The position numbers were made by a program, and so were the translations under genes. 47,347 nt of DNA from Dysgonomonas sp. 521 (GTDB lineage Bacteria > Bacteroidota > Bacteroidia > Bacteroidales > Dysgonomonadaceae), in the NCBI RefSeq assembly GCF_010501055.1, contig NZ_QVMO01000025.1, positions 1-47,347 of the forward strand, given 5' to 3'. The notes below the pieces were generated by a model. The model searched no databases. It had not been told where the DNA came from and saw only the letters and a list, made by a program, of their open reading frames with translations. This document shows, in pieces, positions 20,951 through 30,602 of the stretch (positions are counted from its first letter, which is position 1; the number at the start of each line of letters is the position of its first letter).

Positions 20951-23341
20951 ATGAAAAAGAAGCTATTTACAACGTTCCTCTTGCTGATGCTTACAACCAT
21001 TTTTATAGCAGGGCAAGCCGGGGCGCAAACGTATCAGCGTACCACACAAGGTATAAAAAGCACAATACAAGGTACTGGTGTTGAAATCAGTTTTTTTACA
21101 CCTTCTACAGTGAGGATTCTGAAATCTCCCGAAGGATGGAATTATACCAAAGAAAGCCTGTCTGTTGTTGGTAAACCGGAGAATGTAAAATTATCTGTCA
21201 CATCCAAAGGAAATGTATTAACCATAAAAAGTAATCAACTCACAGTTAACCTTAATCAGGAAACAGGACAGACAACTTTTGCTTCTCCTTCCGGAAAATC
21301 ACTTTTGGAAGAGCAGGAAAAAGGAGTGCGCTTCGATAATATTAACGATGCCGGAGTAAAATCATTTAGCGTATACCAGTCGTTCACTTTAGAAAAAGAT
21401 GAGGCTATTTACGGACTTGGGCAACTGCAAAACGGCAAAATGTCGCAACGTAATCAAACCAAACGACTGATTCAGGATAACCTGGAAGACGTGATAACCT
21501 TCTTCCAATCCGTAAAGGGATACGGTATATTCTGGGATAACTATTCGCCAACCACCTTTAAGGATAATGAGGAGGAAACCTCTTTCCTGTCGGAAGTTGG
21601 AGACTGTATCGACTACTATTTTATGTATGGAGGAAACGCTGACGGAGTGGTTGCACAAATGCGCTATCTAACAGGTGAAGTGCCTATGTTCCCCCTATGG
21701 ACTTATGGCTTCTGGCAAAGCAAAGAACGCTACAAAAGCCAGAAAGAAATAGTAGGCGTAGTGCAAAAATACCGCGAATTGGGAATACCTCTTGACGGAA
21801 TTATTCAGGATTGGAGATACTGGGGTAATAACTATTTGTGGAACGCAATGGATTTCCTGAATGAAGAGTTCCCCGACCCGAAGAAGATGATGGAAGATAT
21901 ACATGGCCAGAATGCGCACATGATTATTTCCATCTGGTCGTCTTTCGGCCCTCATACGAAGCCTTATCGCGAATTGGATAAAGAAAACATGCTGTTCAAT
22001 TTTGCAACCTGGCCCGAATCCGGCTCATTTAAATGGCCGCCCAATATGGATTATCCTGCGGGAGCACGCGTCTATGATGCGTACAATCCCAAAGCACGCG
22101 ACATCTATTGGAAATACCTGAATAATAATCTGTTGCCACTTGGCATAGATGGCTGGTGGATGGACTCTACCGAACCCGACCATTTCCATATCAAACCGGA
22201 AGATTATAATACTCAGACCTATCTGGGCTCATTCCGAAAGGTGCGCAATGCGTATCCTTTGATGACGGTAGGCGGAGTGTATGACCACCAACGTGCCGTT
22301 ACTTCAGATAAACGTGTGTTTATTCTTACCCGTTCGGCCTTTGCCGGGCAGCAACGTTATGGTGCTAATACATGGACAGGAGACATTACGGCATCGTGGG
22401 AAGTTTTTGAAAAACAGATACCCGCCGGATTGAATTTCTCTTTATGTGGCATTCCCCACTGGAATAGCGACATTGGCGGATTCTTCCTATGGCAACATCC
22501 ACTGATGCTCGAAGACCCTGATTATCGTGAACTCTATGCCCGTTGGGTACAGTTCGGTGCATTTTGCCCTATGATGCGTTCACACGGAGAGGGTGCTCCA
22601 AGAGAAATCTATCAATTTGGTAAAAAAGGCGAGCCTGTATATGATGCGATTGAAAAATACATCCACCTGCGTTATAGCTTATTGCCTTATATTTATACTA
22701 CTTCTTGGGAGGTAACCGCAAATCAGTCGAGCTTTATGCGAGCACTGGCAATGGATTTTGCAGAAGACCGCAATGTATGGGACATCCATAACCAATATAT
22801 GTTTGGCAAATCGCTATTGGTATGTCCCGTTACCCAACCAATGTATACTAAAATGGTTTCAGATACAGTCCGTGTAGAAGACTTTAGCACAGTGAAATCT
22901 ACACGGGTATATTTGCCCGCAGGCTCCGATTGGTACGACTTCTGGACAAACAAGAAACAAACCGGCGGACAATATATTCAGAAAGATACACCTATCGACA
23001 TCATGCCTCTGTATGTAAAAGCAGGTTCTATTCTACCAAGAGGTCCTGAGGTGCAATATGCCACAGAAAAGAAATGGGACAACCTTGAGATACAGATATA
23101 TCCGGGCAATAATGGTGAGTTCACATTGTATGAAGATGAAAATGATAACTACAATTACGAAAAGGGAATGTATAGTACAATCGCCATGAAATGGAACGAC
23201 CGCGCACGCACGTTTACTATCGAAGACAGGAAAGGAGATTTTAAAGGCATGCTGAAAGAACGGAATTTTAATGTAGTAACAATAGATGGCTTAAGAAAAA
23301 CCGTTTCTTATAATGGAAAGAAAATGGTAATTAAGTTATAA
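20951..23341 (+). CDS. GH31 alpha-xylosidase-like enzyme
   Basis: A 796-residue exported GH31 protein with a signal peptide ending near GQAGAQ. An N-terminal galactose-mutarotase-like domain (about 30-235) precedes the TIM barrel (240-580). The nucleophile is Asp405 in GWWMDSTEPD and the acid/base Asp478 in TWTGDITASW. C-terminal beta-sandwich domains follow, including YVKAGSILPRGP and a DUF5110-like end. The barrel segment SFGPHTKPYRELD and the overall length fit alpha-xylosidases that remove the alpha-1,6-xylose branch of xyloglucan. Unlike the B. ovatus BoGH31A type, I see no inserted PA14 module. Alpha-glucosidase activity is the alternative. Last gene of its operon. Confidence 0.9.
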   Translation: MKKKLFTTFLLLMLTTIFIAGQAGAQTYQRTTQGIKSTIQGTGVEISFFTPSTVRILKSPEGWNYTKESLSVVGKPENVKLSVTSKGNVLTIKSNQLTVNLNQETGQTTFASPSGKSLLEEQEKGVRFDNINDAGVKSFSVYQSFTLEKDEAIYGLGQLQNGKMSQRNQTKRLIQDNLEDVITFFQSVKGYGIFWDNYSPTTFKDNEEETSFLSEVGDCIDYYFMYGGNADGVVAQMRYLTGEVPMFPLWTYGFWQSKERYKSQKEIVGVVQKYRELGIPLDGIIQDWRYWGNNYLWNAMDFLNEEFPDPKKMMEDIHGQNAHMIISIWSSFGPHTKPYRELDKENMLFNFATWPESGSFKWPPNMDYPAGARVYDAYNPKARDIYWKYLNNNLLPLGIDGWWMDSTEPDHFHIKPEDYNTQTYLGSFRKVRNAYPLMTVGGVYDHQRAVTSDKRVFILTRSAFAGQQRYGANTWTGDITASWEVFEKQIPAGLNFSLCGIPHWNSDIGGFFLWQHPLMLEDPDYRELYARWVQFGAFCPMMRSHGEGAPREIYQFGKKGEPVYDAIEKYIHLRYSLLPYIYTTSWEVTANQSSFMRALAMDFAEDRNVWDIHNQYMFGKSLLVCPVTQPMYTKMVSDTVRVEDFSTVKSTRVYLPAGSDWYDFWTNKKQTGGQYIQKDTPIDIMPLYVKAGSILPRGPEVQYATEKKWDNLEIQIYPGNNGEFTLYEDENDNYNYEKGMYSTIAMKWNDRARTFTIEDRKGDFKGMLKERNFNVVTIDGLRKTVSYNGKKMVIKL

Positions 23342-23446
23342 TTTGTAGACTAAAATATCGGGACAAGAGAATATACAATTAATCTGGATGCCCCTAATAA
23401 ACAGTCTGTGGACTGTGTATTAACAAAAGTTACCCTAATTAAAAAC

Positions 23447-23484
23447 AACCCTAAGGCTCCTCTGGCGCCTTAGGGTTCTTTTTT
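23447..23484 (+). terminator. Strong intrinsic terminator after GH31
   Basis: AACCCTAAGGC and GCCTTAGGGTT form a perfect 11-bp stem with a 9-base loop, followed directly by a run of T. It cleanly separates the GH2-GH2-GH31 operon from the following seven-gene operon. Confidence 0.92.
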
Positions 23485-23520
23485 GAAACATTGAGACATA
23501 AGTATCTCCATTTTGTAGTT

Positions 23521-23528
23521 TATTTTCG
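23521..23528 (+). promoter_or_regulatory. Weak candidate -7 box for the GH5 operon
   Basis: TATTTTCG differs by one base from TAnnTTTG. It lies 44 bases before the GH5 start and after the terminator at 23447-23484. It is the best match in this short interval but not a full one. Confidence 0.3.
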
Positions 23529-23572
23529 CAATACCGAATCTATTCATCATTCAATGATTAAATACTGTATCC

Positions 23573-24994
23573 ATGAAAATACAACTGAGTAAGACAATCA
23601 TCCTAATTCTTTTCTTGCTTATCTACCCCGATATAGAGATAACAGCAAAAGAATACAATGTTTCCGTAAATGGAGGAACTATTGTTGCTACCCTTCCACC
23701 TACAATCAATACGGTACCCGAAGTAAAATTCGATAAAGATTGGCTTGAGTTGAAAGAGATTAAGAAAGGTGCGAATGGTAACTACAACCTGAAATTCGGT
23801 GTAGTACCCAATACCTTTGTGTCAGGACGTACGGCCGAAATCAGAGTAATAGCCAATGGTAAAACAGAGATACTCACCATCACACAAAAAGAAAATATAC
23901 TGGCTCCCGACAAGAGCGGTATGGAAACCGACGCCATTCAATTAGTATCCAAAATGACTATGGGTTGGAATCTTGGCAATACACTGGAAGCCATTGGCGG
24001 AGAAACTAATTGGGGTAATCCGGTAACGACAGAAGACATGATAGTGAAAATCAAAGACTACGGATACAATGCCGTACGCCTGCCATGTGCATGGGATCAA
24101 TACCTGGAGAATCAAACATCCTACAAAATAAAAGATTCGTGGATGGCTCGCGTGAAAGAAGTGGTTGACTATTGCATAAACAACGACATGTATGTCGTAC
24201 TGAATATCCACTGGGATGGAGGATGGCTCGAAAACAACTGTACACCGGACAAGCAAGCTGCTGTAAATATAAAACAAAACGCCCTTTGGGAACAGATAGC
24301 CGTTTACTTCCGCAACTATGACGAACGCCTGCTTTTTGCGGGATGTAACGAACCCAATGCAAAGACTGCCGCACAGGCTGAAGTACTAAGAAGCTATGAG
24401 CAGACTTTCATAGACGCCGCCCGGCGCAGTGGTGGGCGCAATGCCTACAGAAACCTTATCGTTCCCTCTCCCGAAACTAATATCGGACTGGCAGAGACTA
24501 TCATGAAGCTACCCAAAGACCTGATAGAAAACCGCATGATCGTCGAAGTGCATTATTACGATCCCTTCAATTTCTGCATTATGGACAAAGATGAATCCTG
24601 GGGGAAAATAGCCTATTTCTGGGGAAAAGGATACGAACAATATGCGGTTGGTCTATACGAAGGACGGTTTTCAACATGGGGACTGGAAGATTATCTGCTC
24701 GAACAATTCAAAATGATGAAACGCAATTTTACAGACAGAGGTATTCCGAGTATTTTGGGAGAGTTCGGCGCAGCGAGACGGCGATTCGATGACCCCAAAA
24801 TACAACTTGCTCATGACCAGTCGCGCGGATACTTCTACCAGATGGTTACCGAGCAGGCTAAAAATCACGGAGTAGTACCTTTTATATGGGAAATAGGCGG
24901 AGTTTTTGACCGTCGCGACAATATGCGGATAACCGACCCTGAGGTGTATAATGGGATGGTACGCGGGGCTAAGTCAGGAAAATATCCTTTCTAA
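23573..24994 (+). CDS. GH5 endoglucanase with N-terminal BACON domain
   Basis: A 473-residue endo-beta-glucanase of the GH5_4-like group. The signal peptide (cleavage about ITA, residue 25) has no lipobox, so the protein is likely soluble. A BACON Ig-like domain (about 27-108) precedes the TIM barrel, which opens with MTMGWNLGNTLEA (128-140). The acid/base is Glu260 in FAGCNEPN, and the nucleophile is Glu397 in PSILGEFGA. HWD in LNIHWDGGW and VEVHYYDPF are family positions. BACON-GH5_4 is the arrangement of the characterised B. ovatus xyloglucanase BoGH5A. First of a seven-gene operon with no visible internal terminators. Xyloglucan backbone cleavage is the leading inference; mixed-linkage glucan or cellulose are alternatives. 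Confidence 0.92.
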   Translation: MKIQLSKTIILILFLLIYPDIEITAKEYNVSVNGGTIVATLPPTINTVPEVKFDKDWLELKEIKKGANGNYNLKFGVVPNTFVSGRTAEIRVIANGKTEILTITQKENILAPDKSGMETDAIQLVSKMTMGWNLGNTLEAIGGETNWGNPVTTEDMIVKIKDYGYNAVRLPCAWDQYLENQTSYKIKDSWMARVKEVVDYCINNDMYVVLNIHWDGGWLENNCTPDKQAAVNIKQNALWEQIAVYFRNYDERLLFAGCNEPNAKTAAQAEVLRSYEQTFIDAARRSGGRNAYRNLIVPSPETNIGLAETIMKLPKDLIENRMIVEVHYYDPFNFCIMDKDESWGKIAYFWGKGYEQYAVGLYEGRFSTWGLEDYLLEQFKMMKRNFTDRGIPSILGEFGAARRRFDDPKIQLAHDQSRGYFYQMVTEQAKNHGVVPFIWEIGGVFDRRDNMRITDPEVYNGMVRGAKSGKYPF

Positions 24995-25062
24995 AAATTA
25001 AACAGTTTCTCAATAAACTTTAGAAAATTATTTAAATGAAAATACTATTAAAAATTACATCA

Positions 25063-26493
25063 ATGAAAACATTATTAAGTTACATGATTATGCTTATGCT
25101 CCTTCTTCCGGCATGTTCCGATAGCGAAGGAGAGAAAATTAGTGTTAATATAAAACAAACTTCTTTTAAATTTGAGAAAGAAGGGGGTTCGGACATCCTC
25201 GAAATACTATCGAACACAGATGTAACTGTTCGTAGTACCGAAACATGGTGTAAGGTTACCGATCATACCTCTTCATCAACTACCCGCCAGTATAAAATAA
25301 CAGTGGAATCTAACCCATCGCAAGAAATCCGTCATGCTAAACTTATCGTTACAGCCACCGGATTTGAGGAACAAATACCTGTAGAGCAAGCAACTGCTCC
25401 CGAAGAAAAGGGCAAATATATCGTACGTAAAAATCTTACGACTCAAGAACTGGTTAATGAAATGGGGCTGGGTATAAACCTCGGTAATACACTGGATGCT
25501 GTAGGTGATTGGATTAACCCGAGTAGTATACTTAACTACGAACAAGCATGGGGCAGTCCTGTCATTACAAAAGAAATAATCGAAGGATATGCCAAAGCCG
25601 GTTATTCTTCAATGCGGATTCCTGTTAGTTGGAGCAATCTGATGTCAGCAGATTATACAATTCACCCCGACCTTATGGATAGAGCCGAAACCATCTTAAA
25701 CTGGGTACTTGACTATGGCATGGTGGCTATCATAAACGTGCATCACGAGAATGATTGGGTGAAGAAAGTTCCGACAGATGCTGAGGCTAAGAAAAAATTT
25801 ACCTCTGTGTGGGAGCAAATATCCAAACGCTTTGAAAAATATGGAGACCTCCTTATGTTTGAGCCAATGAACGAAATCGGTTATGATGAAATATGGACTC
25901 CTTGGAATGGAAGTCAAGCCAATAAAGCCAAAGCCTTTGGATATGTGAATGAACTCAATCAACTCTTTGTTGATATCGTAAGAAGTTCAGGCGGCAACAA
26001 CGCCAAACGCCATCTTCTGGTGGAAGTCTACAACACAGGCGACAGTTACGCTTACGACCCGCTGACCAAAATACCGACCGACCCGGCCAACCGTCTGGCG
26101 CTAACGGTACATTACTATGCGCCCGCCCTGTTTGCCATACTAGGCAATGGCGAGGATGGAGGATGGGGCATAGGAGTTCCTTCCTGGGGTACAGCAGAAG
26201 AAATCAAGGAGCTCAACGATGCAATGGAAGCACTGAAGAAAAACTGTGTAGATAAAGGCATTCCTGTAATCGTAGGCGAATATGCATGCTCTTCAAAGGA
26301 CAGAACACAAGAAGTAGTAAGACTCTATTGCGTTTCCGTAACCGAAGCCATCTATAAGAATGGAATGTGTCCTATGTTTTGGGATGTTCCGGGAGCAGGG
26401 CAGTACGACCGACTAACTTATAAATTTAAGGACCCGATATTCCTGAAAGAAATGATGGCGATTCCTGCCAAATATCCACGTAATAAAAAGTAG
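25063..26493 (+). CDS. GH5 endoglucanase lipoprotein with BACON domain, candidate surface enzyme
   Basis: From 25063 it is 476 residues, starting with a lipoprotein signal (LLLPAC, Cys18). The ATG at 25036 would add 9 residues. Directly after the cysteine comes SDSEGE, an acidic stretch like the surface-export signal of Bacteroidetes lipoproteins. A BACON domain (about 25-110) is followed by the GH5_4-like barrel: MGLGINLGNTLDA, acid/base Glu271 in MFEPMNEIG, and nucleophile Glu406 in PVIVGEYAC. It retains WGSPVITKEI and LTVHYYAP. Compared with the preceding GH5, the catalytic motif is closer to the usual EPMNE form. It probably makes the first cuts in the polymer at the cell surface, while its non-lipidated partner works inside. 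Confidence 0.92.
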   Translation: MKTLLSYMIMLMLLLPACSDSEGEKISVNIKQTSFKFEKEGGSDILEILSNTDVTVRSTETWCKVTDHTSSSTTRQYKITVESNPSQEIRHAKLIVTATGFEEQIPVEQATAPEEKGKYIVRKNLTTQELVNEMGLGINLGNTLDAVGDWINPSSILNYEQAWGSPVITKEIIEGYAKAGYSSMRIPVSWSNLMSADYTIHPDLMDRAETILNWVLDYGMVAIINVHHENDWVKKVPTDAEAKKKFTSVWEQISKRFEKYGDLLMFEPMNEIGYDEIWTPWNGSQANKAKAFGYVNELNQLFVDIVRSSGGNNAKRHLLVEVYNTGDSYAYDPLTKIPTDPANRLALTVHYYAPALFAILGNGEDGGWGIGVPSWGTAEEIKELNDAMEALKKNCVDKGIPVIVGEYACSSKDRTQEVVRLYCVSVTEAIYKNGMCPMFWDVPGAGQYDRLTYKFKDPIFLKEMMAIPAKYPRNKK

Positions 26494-26515
26494 AATATCC
26501 ACGAAGTAGTAATAT

Positions 26516-28576
26516 ATGAAAACAAAAAACGTTCTCTTTTTTTACCTGACGTTCCTTGCAGCTTTGCATGCCAAAGCACAATACTCGTTTGACAAACCTC
26601 TCTATGGTGCTGCCTATTATCACGAGTATATGCCCTACGAACGCTTGGATGAAGATATACGCCTTATGAAAAACGCAGAACTTACCGTTGTACGTGTAGG
26701 CGAATCTACCTGGGGAGTATTCGAACCACAGGAAGGCGTATTCGAATTTGAGTGGATGGATCGTATTATCGACAAGATGCATCAGGCTGGTATCAAAGTT
26801 ATATTGGGAACACCCACCTATTCCATTCCGGCCTGGCTTGCTTACAAGCATCCGGAGGTAATGGCCGAACATCAGCGTGGAAATAAAGCCTATTATGGAA
26901 TCAGGCAGAATATCGACTTCACCAATCCCACCTTTAAATATTACAGCGAGCGTATCATCCGTAAACTGATGGAAAGGTATGCCCAGCATCCCGGCGTTAT
27001 CGGCTATCAGGTAGACAATGAAACCGAAGCACGGGGGGTAAACAACCGCGACTATTTCATCGGTTTCCGCAACTACATTAAAAACCGGTTTAACAATGAC
27101 CTCAGCCTGCTTACCAAAGAGTGGGGCATGAACTACTGGGGTATGAATATCAATACCTGGGAAGAATTCTATACCCGTGATGGGGTAACCAGTCCATCCT
27201 ACAAGAACGAATGGGAACGGTACAACCGAAAGCAGGTAGCCGATTTCCTGAACTGGCAATGCGACATAGTAAACGAATACAAACGTAAAGACCAGTTTGT
27301 AACACACTGCTTCATGCCCGACTTTCAGAACATCGATCAGGTAGAAAGTTTTCGCCAGATGCAATATCCTGCTATAAACGTTTATCACGATGTACAGGAT
27401 AAACAAGACGGTCAGCGCATAGCCTATGCAGGCGACTTTGTGCGTACCGTAGCCAACAATAATTATATCGTCATGGAAACCAATGCTCAGGGCATAGGTT
27501 GGGATGCACGCACCCAATATCCCCCTTACGACAAACAATTGAGGCAAAACGTGTATGGGCATTACGCTTCCGGTGCCAACATGGTAGAATATTGGCATTG
27601 GTCTACTCTCCATTATGGACAGGAAACTTACTGGCGTGGCGTATTGGGACACGACCTTCAACCCAACCGTATATACAATGAATTTAAGACTACAGCCGAA
27701 GAGTTGAAAAGAATAGGTGACCGTATTGTTGATCTGAAAAAGAAGAATAAAGCAGCAATTCTATACAGCCACGACTCTTACCACGCTTTGGGCTTTATGC
27801 CTTATACCTACAAAAGCAATTATCCTATCGATATGGTACACAAGGCGCTCTACTTCCAGAATATCGAAGCCGATATAGTTCCTTGTGATAAAATGACTGA
27901 TTTTAGCCAGTACGATATGCTGGTCATTCCTCCACTCTATGTCGCTACAGACGAATTACTGTTGGCTATAGACCTATTTGTAAAGGAGGGAGGGCATGTA
28001 GTGATGATGCACAAGAGCGGATATTGTAACGAACATTCGGCTGTCAGGTCTACGTTTGCCCCCGGACCATTACGCAAAGCCTGTGGATTTTATTATCAGG
28101 AATATTCCACCATTAGCGAAATGCCATTGAAAAACAATCCTTTTCAATTAGAGAACAAAAATCAGATAGGCGATTGGTATGAGTTCCTGATACCTGAAAC
28201 AGCAGAGCCATTAGCATACGCAGAGCATCCATTTTTCGGAAAATGGCCTGTTATCACAGAAAATAAGTATGGCAAAGGAAAGCTGACTTATATAGGAACA
28301 TATCCTTCGCAGGGATTACTAGACGCAATCGTAAGAAAGGCAGCCGTAGAAGCCAAAGTAATAGCTGCGGACAACCATACTTTCCCGATAATTCAACGCT
28401 CGGGAGTTAATAAATCGGGTAAAGCCATCCACTATATATTCAATTACAGTGGAGAAACGAAAGAAATTACCTACACATACCTACAGGCTAAGGAACTGAT
28501 TTCGGGCAAAGCCGTACAATCAGGAGATAACATTGTATTGGAACCGTGGGAGGTATTTATTATGGAAGAAAAATAA
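26516..28576 (+). CDS. GH42 beta-galactosidase, exported
   Basis: A 686-residue GH42 protein. The N-terminus carries a signal peptide (cleavage near AKAQ, residue 22), which is unusual because many GH42 enzymes are cytoplasmic. The barrel starts YGAAYYHEYMPYERLDEDI. The acid/base is Glu169 in GYQVDNETEA and the nucleophile Glu321 in NYIVMETNAQG. The trimerisation (GH42M) domain covers about 410-620 (LYSHDSYHALGF, MLVIPPLYVATD), and a short C-terminal sandwich follows. A long antisense frame across 26426-27661 is only a shadow. The likely role is removing beta-1,2- or beta-1,4-linked galactose, or L-arabinopyranose, from side chains. It sits between GH5 and GH97 in the operon. Confidence 0.92.
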   Translation: MKTKNVLFFYLTFLAALHAKAQYSFDKPLYGAAYYHEYMPYERLDEDIRLMKNAELTVVRVGESTWGVFEPQEGVFEFEWMDRIIDKMHQAGIKVILGTPTYSIPAWLAYKHPEVMAEHQRGNKAYYGIRQNIDFTNPTFKYYSERIIRKLMERYAQHPGVIGYQVDNETEARGVNNRDYFIGFRNYIKNRFNNDLSLLTKEWGMNYWGMNINTWEEFYTRDGVTSPSYKNEWERYNRKQVADFLNWQCDIVNEYKRKDQFVTHCFMPDFQNIDQVESFRQMQYPAINVYHDVQDKQDGQRIAYAGDFVRTVANNNYIVMETNAQGIGWDARTQYPPYDKQLRQNVYGHYASGANMVEYWHWSTLHYGQETYWRGVLGHDLQPNRIYNEFKTTAEELKRIGDRIVDLKKKNKAAILYSHDSYHALGFMPYTYKSNYPIDMVHKALYFQNIEADIVPCDKMTDFSQYDMLVIPPLYVATDELLLAIDLFVKEGGHVVMMHKSGYCNEHSAVRSTFAPGPLRKACGFYYQEYSTISEMPLKNNPFQLENKNQIGDWYEFLIPETAEPLAYAEHPFFGKWPVITENKYGKGKLTYIGTYPSQGLLDAIVRKAAVEAKVIAADNHTFPIIQRSGVNKSGKAIHYIFNYSGETKEITYTYLQAKELISGKAVQSGDNIVLEPWEVFIMEEK

Positions 28577-28609
28577 ATTGTCATATAAATAGAATATTAA
28601 ATAATTATC

Positions 28610-30559
28610 ATGAGAACACTTATCCTCAGCTTATTCCTATGTTTATCATTCGGGCTTTCGGCTCAGACTTTTACCCTGCAATCGCCCGATGGACAAATAT
28701 CTTTGGACATCGACTCATCCGATGGACTTTCTTACTCCGTTTCTTACAAAGGTAAACAAGTGATAAATCCTTCGCCTCTGGGTTTTGAGTTTCAGAATGA
28801 GCCTGCCATGCATAAAGGCTTTACTTTGCTAAACACTCCCAAATCCACTTTGCAGAACGATTCTTGGACTCCTGTAGTAAAGAATAAGCATGCCCAAGTA
28901 GATGTGCAATGGAACGAGACACATCTTGCTTTGGTAGAAAAAGAAGGTGGAAAACGCCGGATGGATATCTTTTTCAGAGCCTACAACAATGGCATTGCCT
29001 TCCGTTATCAATTATATAGCAGTCAAACTATAGGCAACAGAGCCATGAGCCGCGAGCTGACCGGTTTTTCTGTGCCTTCTCACTCTCAGGCATGGGTGGC
29101 AGAATACGAACCTGCGTATACATCCAGTCAGGAAAGCGAATTCAATAAACAGTCTGTAACTAACTTAACAGTTCAAACTGTGGCAGGGCTTCCCTTGCTG
29201 ATAGAAGTTGATAAGCAAAACTATCTGGCCATCACTGAAGCCAACATTGACAATTATCCGGGCTTCTATATCGGTCGAAAAGCAGACGATACCGAAGGAC
29301 AAGTGTTGCTCACCACCAAACTGTCGCCATTACCGGGCGAAAAAGAAGATGGTATCAAAGCCCGCTTCTCTGACAAAACATATACTCCTTGGCGGGTAGT
29401 AATGGTAGGCGACAATCCCAGACACTTCATCGAATCCGAAATCGTACAATCTTTGAATCCGCCTTGCGCTATCCAGAATCCTTCATGGATAAAACCTGGC
29501 CTTTGCGCATGGGATCACTGGTGGAGCGGAGAGGTGAAAATGGAAATGCCTGTTATCAAAGAATACATTGATTTTGCCGCCGCACAGGGATGGCCTTATA
29601 TGCTGATTGACTGGCAATGGTACGGACCATTCAACCAGCCTGAAGCCGATATTACCAAACCTGCGCCTCAAATCAATATGCCCGAAATACTCGCCTATGC
29701 CCGCGAGAAGAACGTGCGTATCTGGCTGTGGCTATACAGCACAGATACCAATCGTAACAACGCCTTCGAAGAAGCATTTGCTCTGTATCAGCAATGGGGC
29801 GTTGCCGGTGTAAAAATAGATTTCATGGATCGGGATGATCAAGAGATGGTAAACTGGTATCGCAAAGTCATCAAAAAAGCAGCCGAGCATCAACTTATGG
29901 TCAACTTCCACGGTTCTTACAAACCCGACGGTATAGAACGCACTTACCCCAATATGATAACCCGCGAAGGTGTACTTGGCGAAGAATACTCCAAGTTCTC
30001 CGACCGCATCATTCCCTCTCATAACGTTACTTTGCCTTTTACACGCATGTTGGCAGGGCCTATGGACTACACCCCCGGCGGATTTCTCAACGTTACACCC
30101 GAACAGTTTAAGAATCAATCGCCTACCATGATTATGAATACACGGTGTGCCGAACTATCCAAATTTGTGATTTATGAAAGCCCTTTCACCGTTTTCTGTG
30201 AACATCCCAAGCATGTATTGGGTCAACCCGGAAGCGACTTCTTGAAAATTGTTCCTACCGTATGGGATGATACCCGTTTTGGGGATGGTTATCCGGGAGA
30301 ATTTGTAGTACAGGCTAAACGTTCGGGAAAAGACTGGTTCATAGGTGCCATGAATAATAACGTTTCGCGTACCATTACCATCCCTACCGACTATCTGCCT
30401 GCCGGAAAATATGAGTTGGAATATTGGGAAGATGCCAAAGACGCCGGAAAGAATCCTACAAAACTCCAAAAAGGCCGCATGGTGATAGAAGCCGGAAAAC
30501 CGATAAAAATACAAATGGCAAACGGAGGAGGGTATGTGGCAGTCCTTAAACTACTCTAA
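28610..30559 (+). CDS. GH97 alpha-glycosidase, retaining type
   Basis: A 649-residue exported GH97 enzyme with a signal peptide ending near GLSAQ. The N-terminal beta-super-sandwich covers about 20-285, the TIM barrel 290-550, and a C-terminal sandwich the rest. The barrel has GVKIDFMDRDDQ with Asp404. In retaining GH97 enzymes (for example BtGH97b alpha-galactosidase) an aspartate here is the nucleophile, whereas inverting SusB-type enzymes lack it. The acid/base is probably Glu459 in TREGVLGEEY. It is therefore more likely an alpha-galactosidase or related retaining enzyme than a starch alpha-glucosidase. Upstream of GH29 in the operon. Substrate specificity beyond the mechanism class is inferred. 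Confidence 0.9.
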   Translation: MRTLILSLFLCLSFGLSAQTFTLQSPDGQISLDIDSSDGLSYSVSYKGKQVINPSPLGFEFQNEPAMHKGFTLLNTPKSTLQNDSWTPVVKNKHAQVDVQWNETHLALVEKEGGKRRMDIFFRAYNNGIAFRYQLYSSQTIGNRAMSRELTGFSVPSHSQAWVAEYEPAYTSSQESEFNKQSVTNLTVQTVAGLPLLIEVDKQNYLAITEANIDNYPGFYIGRKADDTEGQVLLTTKLSPLPGEKEDGIKARFSDKTYTPWRVVMVGDNPRHFIESEIVQSLNPPCAIQNPSWIKPGLCAWDHWWSGEVKMEMPVIKEYIDFAAAQGWPYMLIDWQWYGPFNQPEADITKPAPQINMPEILAYAREKNVRIWLWLYSTDTNRNNAFEEAFALYQQWGVAGVKIDFMDRDDQEMVNWYRKVIKKAAEHQLMVNFHGSYKPDGIERTYPNMITREGVLGEEYSKFSDRIIPSHNVTLPFTRMLAGPMDYTPGGFLNVTPEQFKNQSPTMIMNTRCAELSKFVIYESPFTVFCEHPKHVLGQPGSDFLKIVPTVWDDTRFGDGYPGEFVVQAKRSGKDWFIGAMNNNVSRTITIPTDYLPAGKYELEYWEDAKDAGKNPTKLQKGRMVIEAGKPIKIQMANGGGYVAVLKLL

Positions 30560-30602
30560 ATCATCCTAAACGATATTCTTAATAAAAAACACAGCCATAA
30601 AT

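Noticed and set aside
26426..27661. 411-residue minus-strand open frame
   Set aside because: Fully antisense to GH5/GH42 genes with intact catalytic motifs. No family features; codon-bias shadow.
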